64,000 bases of DNA from Hybos culiciformis. Lineage: Eukaryota; Arthropoda; Insecta; Diptera; Hybotidae. The notes beneath the pieces are model-generated. The model did no database searches. It was not told where the DNA came from and saw only the letters and a program-made list of their open reading frames with translations. The position numbers were made by a program, and so were the translations under genes. Where the stretch lies: positions 4,774,001 to 4,838,000 of the forward strand of contig OZ023274.1 of NCBI GenBank assembly GCA_964007475.1, read 5' to 3'. Position 1 is the first letter of the stretch; each line of letters starts with the position of its first letter. Positions 14,480 through 25,500 of this stretch are shown here, one piece after another.

Positions 14480-14695
14480 GGGTTGGGAGCTTAAACTCCG
14501 GAAGCTAAATCCCGAGTACAAAAGCTCGAAAACTAAACCACGGGAGATAAAATTCCAGAGGCCAAAATGTTGGGGAAAAAAATCCCGGAAGTTAAAATCC
14601 CGAAATAACAAAATCCTGGAAACCAAAATGCCGGAGGGACAAATTCCCGGAAAACAGAATTCCGCAGGAACAAAATCACCGAAATTTTAATTTGA
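14480..14695 (+). repeat. Minisatellite, 15-16 bp period, left arm of foldback core
   Basis: About a dozen degenerate units follow the pattern AAAATCCCGGAA plus three to four variable bases. The period near 15 keeps a chance frame open (14355-14690), which explains the long open stretch here without a gene. Confidence 0.7.
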
Positions 14696-14760
14696 AAGAA
14701 ATCATTAACTAGGAACATACATTTCTTGAAATCAAATACTTATCCTATATCGATCACGTA

Positions 14761-14866
14761 TCCCTGCGGGGCTTCAGGGATTAAAACCTTTTTTGCAACC
14801 TAACCCATGGCTACGCCAGCCAAACCCTTTTCGTATGTCCCTGCGGGGCTTCAGGGATTAAAACCT
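14761..14866 (+). repeat. Exact 29-bp direct repeat, spacing 77 bp, in foldback core
   Basis: The segment CCTGCGGGGCTTCAGGGATT with its flanks occurs identically at 14761-14789 and 14838-14866. Between the copies is GCAACCTAACCCATGG and neighbouring sequence. A diverged third copy sits at 63601-63628 in a different gene's intron. Confidence 0.85.
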
Positions 14867-14887
14867 CCCTTTTCATTTATTTTAGGT

Positions 14888-15100
14888 TCCCAGATTAAGT
14901 TTTCGGGATTTCAGGTATCGAGATTAAGGATTTCCGGGATTTTGACTTCCGAGAATTCGTCTTTCCGGGATTTCGTCTTTTCGGGATCTTACCTTCCGGG
15001 ATATCTTCCGGGATTGTAATTTCCGAGATTGTAATTTCCGAGATTTTAGGAAAAGGGTGATTTCCGGGATTTCGTACATCCGGGATTTTCGACTCCGTGC
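14888..15100 (-). repeat. Minisatellite, 15-16 bp period, right arm of foldback core
   Basis: Units of the pattern ATTTCCGGGATTTT repeat about thirteen times. They are the reverse complement of the left-arm unit at 14480-14695, so the two blocks can pair as one long imperfect stem around the central duplicated segment. Confidence 0.7.
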
Positions 15101-15628
15101 ATTTATTTCCCAAAGTGCTCAAAATATTTTAAAAATTCAAAAGTTCTAACAAATAAAAGTAATTTACAAATTGTAAGTTGAGGAATATAGTTTTTAGGTA
15201 TTTTTATTGTAATTTTTGCATATAATGCATACAAATTATTTTGCCTAGATTTTTTTAAGTTTTCTAATCTAGCTTTTAGGAACTTATAGTTCCTAATTAA
15301 ATAAAATTCAACGTAATTATTACTTAAAACCGACTTTTATTGCTTAATTCTCTTTAAAACGAGGGTGGCTGAGAATAGAATCCAAAGTGGCTGAGAATAG
15401 AATTTGGGTGGCTGAGAATAGGGGAAAATGGGTTTTTTTTTCTTTGTTCTACGAATTTTTTCTAAAAAAATTAATTAAATAAACCAATTCCGGATTTATG
15501 TAGAAAAATGTCTGAAAAATCCAAAAAACATAACTTTGTATAGCTAAATGCTAATACTTTATACTTTTTGTTCGTTCAAAGTGAAAAAATGAGTTAGGTG
15601 GCTGAGAATTGGGTACTTTACCCTACAT

Positions 15629-16079
15629 CTAATTTTAAAAGATATCTGATAGCTGAACTGATTTAAACGCCTGCTTTCAGAAGCAAACTGAACGTCCCAG
15701 TTTTGTCACTAGATAAAATAAAAGACTCCAAAAATATAGTCATTTGACCTTACTTCATAAAGGTATGCGACGAGCACCAGAGCAGTATAGGCATTGAATA
15801 AAACCAGAAAAATTGTAGCTTAGCCAGAAAATGATGCAAGCATGCTGTTTGTGCTTCCTGGATGATTATGACGCCCCACCAAAATACGACATAATGTCTA
15901 CCACGTGAATATATTTTCTCATAAGGTCTGTATAATATCGCATGTTCTTTTTGGAATATATTTTAATAAAATAGTAAAAAAAAACAAAAGACTTAAGTCA
16001 TAAACTTTTTAAATATTAAAGGCTATTGTTCTGTAATAGATGTTTAGATTTAAATAAATACAATTATTGTTAGCTTATT
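15629..16079. other. Intergenic, no gene seen
   Basis: Moderately complex sequence (15650-15910 has more GC than average, for example CTTCCTGGATGATTATGACG) without open frames or recognisable repeat ends. It may be an old repeat remnant. Confidence 0.25.
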
Positions 16080-16154
16080 AGTAGTATTTGGAATTTCAGC
16101 ATTATAATAGAGCTTAGTGTGCTCTATTATAATGCTGAAATTCCAAATACTACT
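16080..16154. repeat. Perfect inverted repeat, 34-bp arms, 7-nt loop
   Basis: The left arm 16080-16113 begins AGTAGTATTTGGAATTTCAG and ends AATAGAGC; the loop is TTAGTGT; the right arm 16121-16154 is the exact reverse complement. Bases just outside the arms do not pair. The absence of any mismatch in AT-rich neutral DNA means it is young or under constraint. Confidence 0.95.
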
Positions 16155-16479
16155 TATACATTCTTCATTGCATGCGTTAGACCTAATTTGCACCTACATT
16201 AAAATGTGATTCACGAAATATACCTATTATTTCCAATCGTAAAATTTTTTGTTTAAAAGATTTTCAGTTAATTTTATTCAACAATTTAAAAAAAATACGA
16301 TTTGATTTTACAACTTTGATTCATTATCGGCTTTTTTATGAATGAAAAAAAAATATATATAAAAACGTAAAATTTAAAACATTAGGCGAACGTGTTTACA
16401 TGTGGTATAAGTAAGTAATTAAAAAAAAAGAAGTTATGCATATGTTATGTATGTATCTTTAACATTATTTACTTTTTTT

Positions 16480-17480
16480 AGCTCGTTTTCCAATAAAAAT
16501 AAAAAACCGACTATATGTTTTCACTTTCAGCCTGTCCGTCCGACTGTCTGTCTGTTGCGCACTTAAATTCTTTTAACTATTTATGTACATGACTGATTTC
16601 GATCGTTTAGATGCCAAATATGCACAATCTCGTTCACTTTCAGCCAAGCCAAAGCATTGATTCTCTGACTCCGGTCAACGAAACTATAAGGTGTTAGCCA
16701 AATTAAAAAATGGAAAGACCCCGACTGTGTTCAAGGACTCCGATAGGGGGCTGAAAATATATGTCTTTGATAATTGGTATACATGAATTGATTTAAAGCT
16801 GAAGGAACTTAAAAAAATAGTTTTGCCCCCGACTGTGCCTAAAGAAGCGAAAACGAGGCAGAAAGGGAATTTCAACTACAATTGATATCCTCGAAATTGG
16901 TCCTTGAAACATTTAAAAAAAATCTGGGAAATATTTTTAATTGAAATATTGAAAACGGGCTCCATACTTCATTTATGAGGTACTGCTCCATATGTTTATT
17001 ATTTTATTCATACTGACCTACGCAATAAATTCATTCAAAAACATTTTTTTGTCTTAAGTATATCTGGTTCACAAAATAAACGTTTTAAAGAAGTTTTGAA
17101 ATATATCATGCAATTAGAAATTTATTATAAAAAGGAAATAGATATTCAATGAAATCATAATATCAATAAAAAGAAATTTGCAACTACGTTCATCACACTT
17201 AAAATTTTCGTTTAGTGGCCTGTTAAATGATTATTAAAATACTTGAACGATTTCAATCGCATCAATACCAAATCTGTTTCCCTTCAATCCAAGCAAAAGT
17301 TAGAAGCTCGCAATTGTCTTAAAATTATTATATAATAATTTTATTTCTTTTCAAAAGTTTAATTTTTAATGGATTCTTTTGGTGGTTGTTACATAAATGT
17401 GAAGGAGTCTAAAAAAAGTTTAGTCCCCGATTATGTCCAATTATTCAAACTCAGGGTTAAAATTTAAAAATTTTTTTTTT
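16480..17480 (+). repeat. Degenerate dispersed repeat, tandem partial copies
   Basis: The region starts with CCTGTCCGTCCGACTGTCTG and carries repeated pieces: CCCCGACTGTG at about 16721 and 16828 and CCCCGATTATG at about 17424, each close to an AAGGA(A/G)(C/T)T(T/C)-like segment followed by an A-run. A piece around 16610-16640 with AATCTCGTTCACTTT recurs at about 59850. This is repeat debris; the class is not identified. Confidence 0.5.
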
Positions 17481-19595
17481 TCAATTGTAAGTATTTCCTA
17501 GTTAAAAGCGCAGTTGTGTCCAGATCTAGGAAGTTTTCATATTAATAAATGCACTGATGTAATTGAAGATATGATAATAAAATAAATATCGTATAAATAG
17601 AAATAGATGTTTAAGAAAACTAAATTTAATAATTTAAGGGAAATCTTATGTACTCTATAGTTTACACACATAATGAACAAACGATCTAAAGCATTATGAT
17701 TGTATATTATGTTGGTTCACAAATAGAACTGAGGCGGCAATATTTTATTTAACATTTTCATTAAGAGAATATGATATGTAAAGAAGGTACTGGAATAAAA
17801 GAGTATTGTATAAAAACAACATTGACCTGACCTATATAGAGTTCAGTAATCTATATACATCTTCTAACTTTCTGTCCAAACAAACCTATTAGTACCTCTA
17901 CAGACCACATTTATGGATCGATTTTGATAATTTTTTTTTTAAATCAAGGTATCAAAGTTGTGTTTGTTCCATTTCTTTTAGATTTTTAAATTTAGTTTTA
18001 TTTAAAAAACATTTAATCTAATATAACACATTATGAAAATGATTTTGTATGAATTCTATCATTCATTAGACGTTTGAAAGTATATTTGGTAGGAAAAAAT
18101 GTATTTCATAATTTCGTAAATTACAATTTCTATAAGTAAAATTAGTGATTTTAAATATTACCCCGCAGTATATTAGAGGTACTTACGTATTTATGTATGA
18201 TGTATGCACTTATGTTTATGACTTTGAGTATACTAAAAAATAATAAAAACTATAATGTGAAATTATGTGTTCAATTTAGAATTTTTTATTTCTATATTTG
18301 GATCAAAGTTTTTCAAGAACAAAAAAATTTTAATGGATTTAAGGCAGTATGCAGACATAAATCTGATCAAAATAAAGAATAAAATAAAAACATTAGGGAG
18401 CAGCATTAAAGCATTAAATTAACACTCATAATTATAATTATTTTTGAGTGTTCAATTAATTTTTTTTTTAAATTTTTTATTTAAAATTGCTTCCAAAAGA
18501 GGAAAATCATTTAAAAAAACTAAAATTAATTTTCCAAATTATTAATTTTATAATATTGTGTCCTAAAATAGACACAAGCATGCTATTAGTTTAGAAAAAG
18601 TTTTTAATGAATACCAAAAGATAACCTTCAAATTCAAATATCACAGTTTGGGAAAAATACATTTTGAGAATCAGGAAAAATCTTTCTATGTAACAATATA
18701 TAATGTATTTAACTCCATTGAAATAAGATTATAAAAGTTTTTCCCAAAAATTTTACTATGTTAATTGATCAAAATTCGTATTTTTTTATAAATTTATTTG
18801 CTTTCGCGACTTTTCATATTAAATTGTTTATATACAAGAATTTTGTTGTTAGATAAAGCAAGTCGCATTATTTATTGCTTTCTAATTAGTGCATAGTGTA
18901 AATTTTTTCAATAATTTTCAGTTATAAGTATGTATACCTACCTATTTTCGATTTTTATTGATATATTTTGGACCAAATGTTTGTAATTTATATTAGTTTA
19001 TATCATTTTCACCTTTTTGAATATGAAACATGGTATGATTTGAAAACATATTCTTTGATTTGATTATTTTAATTTTTTTAATTAATTTTATTAAAATTTC
19101 TTTTTAACAAAATCTATTTACTTAAGTGTACTAATAATGAATACTAAAATATAAAAATCTATTTACAATTATATAATAAATAAATAATACCAAAAATGCG
19201 AAGATTCATCCAAATTTCTTCAAGAATCTGAGTCAGAATTCTCAGTACGCCCTTGAGTATATATTAACATATCTTGAAATTTAAATTTTTTTCACTTATT
19301 TCTTTAACTCCTTGTTAAGCCATGATTTTTTTCCATTAAACCTTTTTCAATCTCTTAATAAGATGGATAAGAAACTAAGGAACGAAGTCTATAAGCATAA
19401 AATGTGATGTAAATATAGGTCACATTATGAAGAAGAAATGACTTAATTTTTAGTGCATATAAAGTGAAGTTGATTCTTGAAATAATTTTTTTTTGGCTTG
19501 ATTTGGAATACAAATTCTTATCTTTTTACACTAAGTCTTAATCGGAAATTTTATGTTAGAAGCGATTCAATATTTATATTTACTATACTCTCATA
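17481..19595. other. AT-rich spacer downstream of the protease gene
   Basis: No convincing coding sequence or structured RNA. A fragment at about 17820-17935 (TTTCTGTCCAAACAAACC and TGGATCGATTTTGAT) resembles interspersed insect repeats. The poly-A signal of the protease must lie in the right-hand part, but no perfect AATAAA is seen within 100 bases of the stop. Confidence 0.3.
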
Positions 19596-22500
19596 TTATA
19601 TTCTTCTTTGTGGCGAAGCACTATTAATATTATTGATATTTGGTTTGCAATTTCCGTTACAATTAATCACCGACCAAATCCAATCAACATAATTTGGTAC
19701 TTTTGTATAAATTCCGAATTTATTGCGTTTCGCACAACCATCTCCAAAACTTGTAATACCAAATATAGTCCATGGATGATTTGGTTTAGTCGAATCGCGA
19801 CATAATAACGGTCCACCAGAGTCTCCTGCGCAAGTATCAATTCGTCCTTTTTTGTGACCAGCGCAAAACATATTATTTGTAATTGTGTAGTCATAGTAAA
19901 CAGATTTACAATTATCCATCGGAATAATTGGAACTTCTGCCTGATGTAAAATACTTGTTCCAGCTTGATCGCGGTTTCTCCGTTTACCCCATCCGATAAC
20001 AGTACATTGAATACTTCGTGGTAATTTTTGATACGGTCGTGGAAGACATGAAAATCCTATCCATGTTGAAATATTAACAGGCCTAGGTAATCTGTGAATT
20101 AAAAATTGATTTATAATATATTTGCGTACAGTACGTTTTCGTAGGAAATATATTATGAAATGTAGGTATATACGTTTTGATCATTTTTTAATGAATCAAA
20201 TTACATTGATATTTACTTTAATAATGCTATATCACTGTCAACCGTCCTTTTATCGTAACTTGGGTGTTTTATACTCCGCATAACACGGTATTCAACTTCA
20301 GTGCCATCTTCAAAATCTAAATTATGCTCAGCTAATCTTACGTATAGAACTTTCCGTACACAATGGGCTGCTGTTACTATCCAGTGCGGAGCAATCAATG
20401 TCCCTCCACAAAATGCCTCCTAATAAGTAAATTATTGGGATTTTAGGAAAAAGTTTTATTATAAATTGTAAGTTTTACTTTAAACCGGTTGAAAATCACG
20501 ACTTGCCATGGCCATTCTCCTTTTCTTGAAGCTTTGCCGCCAATAATTTTCAGCATATTATACATGTTCCGCCTATTGTTTCTTATTGCAGGTATACCAC
20601 ATCTTAGCTTTAGTGGAGTGTATTCAGGACCTGTAAATAATAAAATGAAGAATAAAAACTTTTGATTTTGTTGATCCGCAGGCGTTTAAATAGTATAAAT
20701 ACCCTATTAAAATAAAATGTTAATTAATTAAAATATCCAGAAGTATTGTATTTTGTATTGTATTGTATTTGTGTAAATGGTTCAAAAGTGGACAAACTAT
20801 CTCTCAAAACGACAAAATAATTTCTGAATTTTTTTACCTCTGTAACCCTTGCCGCTCATTATATAATCATTTGCAATTGTATTCGAATTTATGTCATCTT
20901 TTCGTCTATTAGCTGGTTGTAATGGTCTCATTTCGTAGGGACTTGAATTTTTTTGAACTTGACTTTGTAACCATTGCTGACAAAAACTACCTTCAGTATA
21001 GCAATAAGCAATTTCTCGAAGCACTTCCTTCCCGCAAACATCTCTCTGTCTGCATTTTCTGTGCAAAAAAAATTTACTAGTTAAGTTAAATATTTTATTA
21101 ATATAATAAGGCTTTTATTATCTTACTTGTAACGCCTAGTTGTGCATTTCACTGAACATTTAGTCCATTCACTCCATTTTGAATAAACTCTTCGTCGTCT
21201 AGGTGGGGCTTCGTACACAGCTCTTTCTCTAGTTGGTTGTAATTGCGTTGATTGTGTTGAATTGCGATCAATGGATTCTTCATAATCGTTATCATAATCA
21301 TACGGTGTGTTGTTATTCAAATGATGTTGTAACTGTTCCTGGTCTGGCTCATTATTTCTGATATCCTCAAGATTTTCATATTGGAGATCATCTAATTCAG
21401 TTGGAAGATTTAAATTTTTCCATTTTTTTTGCATATTTGCATTTGAATCCATTCGTCTTTTCCAATTTTTTGAATGGTAATTTGATTTCTCAAATTCTTT
21501 ATTAAAAACTATATCATCATCATCATTAGATTCATCTTCTAAATCCTCATAGTCATCTACTTCAATTAAAATTGGCTTTCGTTTTTTCAGATATTTGCGG
21601 CGACGTTTTTTAATAATAAAAAAATCATCATCATTCGAATCCTTTCCGAGATCATCATCTTCGATCTCTTGATAAACTGGTACTTTATGATGATGATTAT
21701 GTTTTTCCTTATGCTGACATTTTACTTTATGATATTTATAATGCTTATGTTTTGAAGACAATATTGGCTGAACATAACCATCATCTAAATTTGGGTATGA
21801 TTTTGAATATTGATTATTAATTGGGAGTAAATCTGTGGTTAATGATGTTTGTTGATAGAATTGATCTGGTTCAACATTTAATTGATTTTTAAATATATTT
21901 GTGTATCTTTTTTTACAATCTTTCCTAAAATAATAACAATAATAAAATTAGAATTTACTACGTGTATTTTTCAGTCATAATCTACTATGATAAACATAAT
22001 GTGTAATTATAACCAATGGTTTTTTTGATATAAATCGATAAAAATTAAATATTTAGAAAAAACCAAGTAAGTAGTGAAATAAGGCTTGGAATATATAAAT
22101 TATTTCAAATGATATAAATATAAATGTTCTTACTTTTGACACATTTGTTCTTCAATATGTCTTGTGTAACCACATTTTCGTTTAATTTTACAATATCGTT
22201 CTCTTCGTTTTTTACAATTAGTATCACATTCTGACCAGCCTGTAAATGAAATTAATATTTAATATACCTCATCTATAAAACTCAATTTGTAATATATGCA
22301 CTGTTTGTGTCATTGAATTAGTATATGAGTACCTGACCAAGTGGTAAATAATGGACCAACTCTTTTACGACCGCTGTATCTGTTGTGATGATGTCGATTA
22401 TTATGATGAATAACATTAAATGTTCGACTTTTTTTCAATTCAGATATGTCACCATCGTCGCCGTCATCCGAGAGCACATGATGAATTTCTTTAAGGATAT

Positions 22501-25500
22501 TTTCTTTGGCATTTTGAACACGCGAACTCTGAAACATATAGATAAAAAAAAAACAAAAAAAAAAGAAGAAGTTATTACTATGTTTATGTATATATATTTT
22601 TTTTTTATTTAAAAAAAATAAATTCTAAAAATAAAATCTCGTCAATTTTTTAAAAACATTTTTTTATAAAGGAACAGAAAAAGATTGAAGTCAATTAGTT
22701 TTGAATTTAGAATTGGAAGCACTATAAGTATATTTTTCCCGTTATTATATGTATGTTGTTTTTATGTTTTTTATGTTTCTCATTTTGGTAGATTTTTTTT
22801 TCTTTTTTTTTTTAAGCGACAATTCTGATGATAATTTTTTGTTTATTATCAAATGTCTGCTATGAATTTTTATTTTTTTTTTGTAATTTTGCTAAATACA
22901 TAAATATACAAACGAACCATTTAGATTTAGGAGGTTCAAGATTCTTTATTCTTTCTTTTTTTTCCAATATTATTTTTAGGTTTTCTTCTTCCTTTACGTG
23001 TGTGTATATTTCAAATTTAATGAAAATCAAATAAAAATGAATTTTTTCATTTAGGAAAATAATAATAAATCGTGGTAATGTCACTGCTGATAGTCATCAA
23101 TAAATTTTTCCTAATTTCCTCTAAAGCTTTAATCAAAACAAATACTTTGTCATTCGGTGTTAGCCAAATTAAGTCGAAAATAGGAAAATTTAACATTTTT
23201 TTAAGTAAAATTTCATATAATTATTTTACGAATGGAATCCAATTTGACTATAGACTAAGGAAGCTTAATATATATTTTTTATTATTTAAGAAAAAAAGTA
23301 ACCTTGTATCTATAAGCAACGTTATTCCCCAAAACGGGTGAGGTGTGATCAAATACTTTCGATTTTCCCTTTAAAGTTAAATTTTCATGCATTCATTTAT
23401 TTGATTTCATTTTATGGATAATATACACATGTTCTATAATTTTTTTTTTTTGCAATTTTATGTTTATGTTTTATAAACATAAAACGTTAAAAATCTTTTA
23501 TTTTTTCTTGTTTCATTTCAGTGAATGGAAAAGATCTGTTGATCTTTTGATGAGAAAAAAGTGATTGATATGATAAACATATAAATATACATAATAAGAA
23601 TAAATTTAAATTATAAGGGGACAGAAATATCTGTGGATATTGGAAATTTTAATAATGTTACTAAGATCATAAAACAAAACAGAAAAACTAATTTGTTATG
23701 GTTAGAAATCAGTTTTTATTGGAATGAAAAAATAAATTCGATATATTTAACAAGATATATGAAATGACAAATTATTAATAGTTCTTATGACATAAACCTA
23801 TACAATAATTTGTTTTTGATAATTTATTTAAGAAACACTTCGATAGTGTTTAATAACTAATTCCATTTCTGCCCATTCCAACAGACCGTAACCGCTTCAA
23901 CTAGTTTACCGCTTGAACTGTAGTTTATCCCTTTGGAATTAATTCGACAGGTTGAAATCCTTGCAGTATTTATTATGTGTAAATTAGAGAATGCAAATTA
24001 ACTTTAATTACATAATATAATAATATCGAAAATTTCTTTTCCTATTTTATTTCATCCAATAGTATTTTATGAAACTATTCAGCTTTTTTTTAATATATGT
24101 CTAAGATAGTGAGAAATAATAATACTATCAAAATTAAAAAGTCACCATGCATGATAAATGGATTTTTTTGTTGTCTGTTTATGTTTCTTACATGAGTAAT
24201 GTCAACATTAAAAAGATTTTTCACTTTAAAACAGATAATAATTTTTAATAACATAATTATTTATGAAGATTTTATCTTTTTGACCGCAGACAAATGAAAT
24301 GATCTATAAATTTTTCTTTTTAATTTTGGTTAAAAAATCTTTACTTTAGTTTAGTTTAGAAGAAGTATGAATTTATAAGTAGTACATATAAATAAATTCT
24401 TGAACAGGGATTTTTGTTTTGTTAGAATTGAATATTTTCGAATTTCGGTTTTTTTTTCTTTAGAGTTGAGTGAGCTTGGAATATATACATATATATTTTT
24501 TAAATCTAAAATATCAGATATTTCAGTAAATATGCTTTCCTTTCAAAGGCGGCTAAAAGAATTAAAAAGGAAAATTTGTCTTCCGACATGCGTACTTAGT
24601 AAAAATCCTAATTGGTTTAAAAAAAAAAACCTTTTTTTAGGATTTCAGGATTAAAAATACATTATTAATAATTATTGAGATTTATAGTTATTGAGGAATA
24701 CAGATCAGAATATAGAGAAGAAAACGACAGCATACTAAGCTTTTTCGCACCTTTTAAAATTTATTTATTATCATTTTTAACGATTATTATTTTCTTATGA
24801 TAAAATTAGTTTTCTTTCTTAAGACGAAAACAAAAATAAGTGAATTTGATATTTAAAAATTTTTTAAATTATTAATAAAATTAATGATATCATTAAATTT
24901 TTAAGTTTTAGAAATTTATTTAATATTTTAGATTTCTTTTTGTTTTGTTAAATCTTAAAATATTAACAAAGAAAATAAAGAAAAATAATAAAAAGTATAA
25001 ATTCATTAATGAAAATGTTCCTCTCAAGGCAAAATTCTTTCCATATTAACTGTATAAATCTAAGAACTTTGGAAATACTTTTGAGGCCCAAATTACTTTT
25101 TGTGCGAGTAATTGAAATTTATTGGAACTGCAGTCGAGTTTTTGCAAAAAAACCTAGATTTATCCTAATTAAAATTTTTTTTAACTGCTACTCCTTATTG
25201 TACAGAACTTCAAACGTTCTTACATTAAAATCATATTACTCATATTTTTAGTTTTTCATTTTGAAGGACAAGAACTTTGCTATTGCAATTATTTAAAAAA
25301 ATTCAATTTAAATTTAAATGATAGCGCCGAGCCGCCGAATGTGTGATGTTGATTAACAGATTTTTTGATTATTATATGAATGACATTTAAATTAAAGTAT
25401 ATGTAGGATAAAATCATTTTGGTTCAAATTATATAGGAAACGAAAAATTCAAACAAATTTTGGATTTTAGTATTATAGTTCGGGCCAAACTTTATGGAAC

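Larger units (their letters stand above)
13640..15628. mobile_element. Foldback-like DNA transposon, non-autonomous
   Basis: The ends are a 13-bp inverted repeat, ATGTAGGGTAAAG at 13640-13652 and CTTTACCCTACAT at 15616-15628. Inside the ends lie repeated copies of ATTCTCAGCCAC and its complement: about 13675, 14078, 14090, 14209, 14239, 14279, 15365, 15388, 15407 and 15599. The core (about 14480-15100) is far richer in GC than its surroundings and has two inverted minisatellite blocks flanking a duplicated segment. No transposase is visible, so it would move only with help from elsewhere. A clear target duplication is lacking; TA directly inside the ends (TAGGG...CCCTA) would suit a TA-inserting family, but this is undecided. 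Confidence 0.7.

Noticed and set aside
14355..15122. Several open frames on both strands in the foldback core
   Set aside because: They are kept open by a 15-bp period repeat (five codons), which forms low-complexity peptides; no gene structure.
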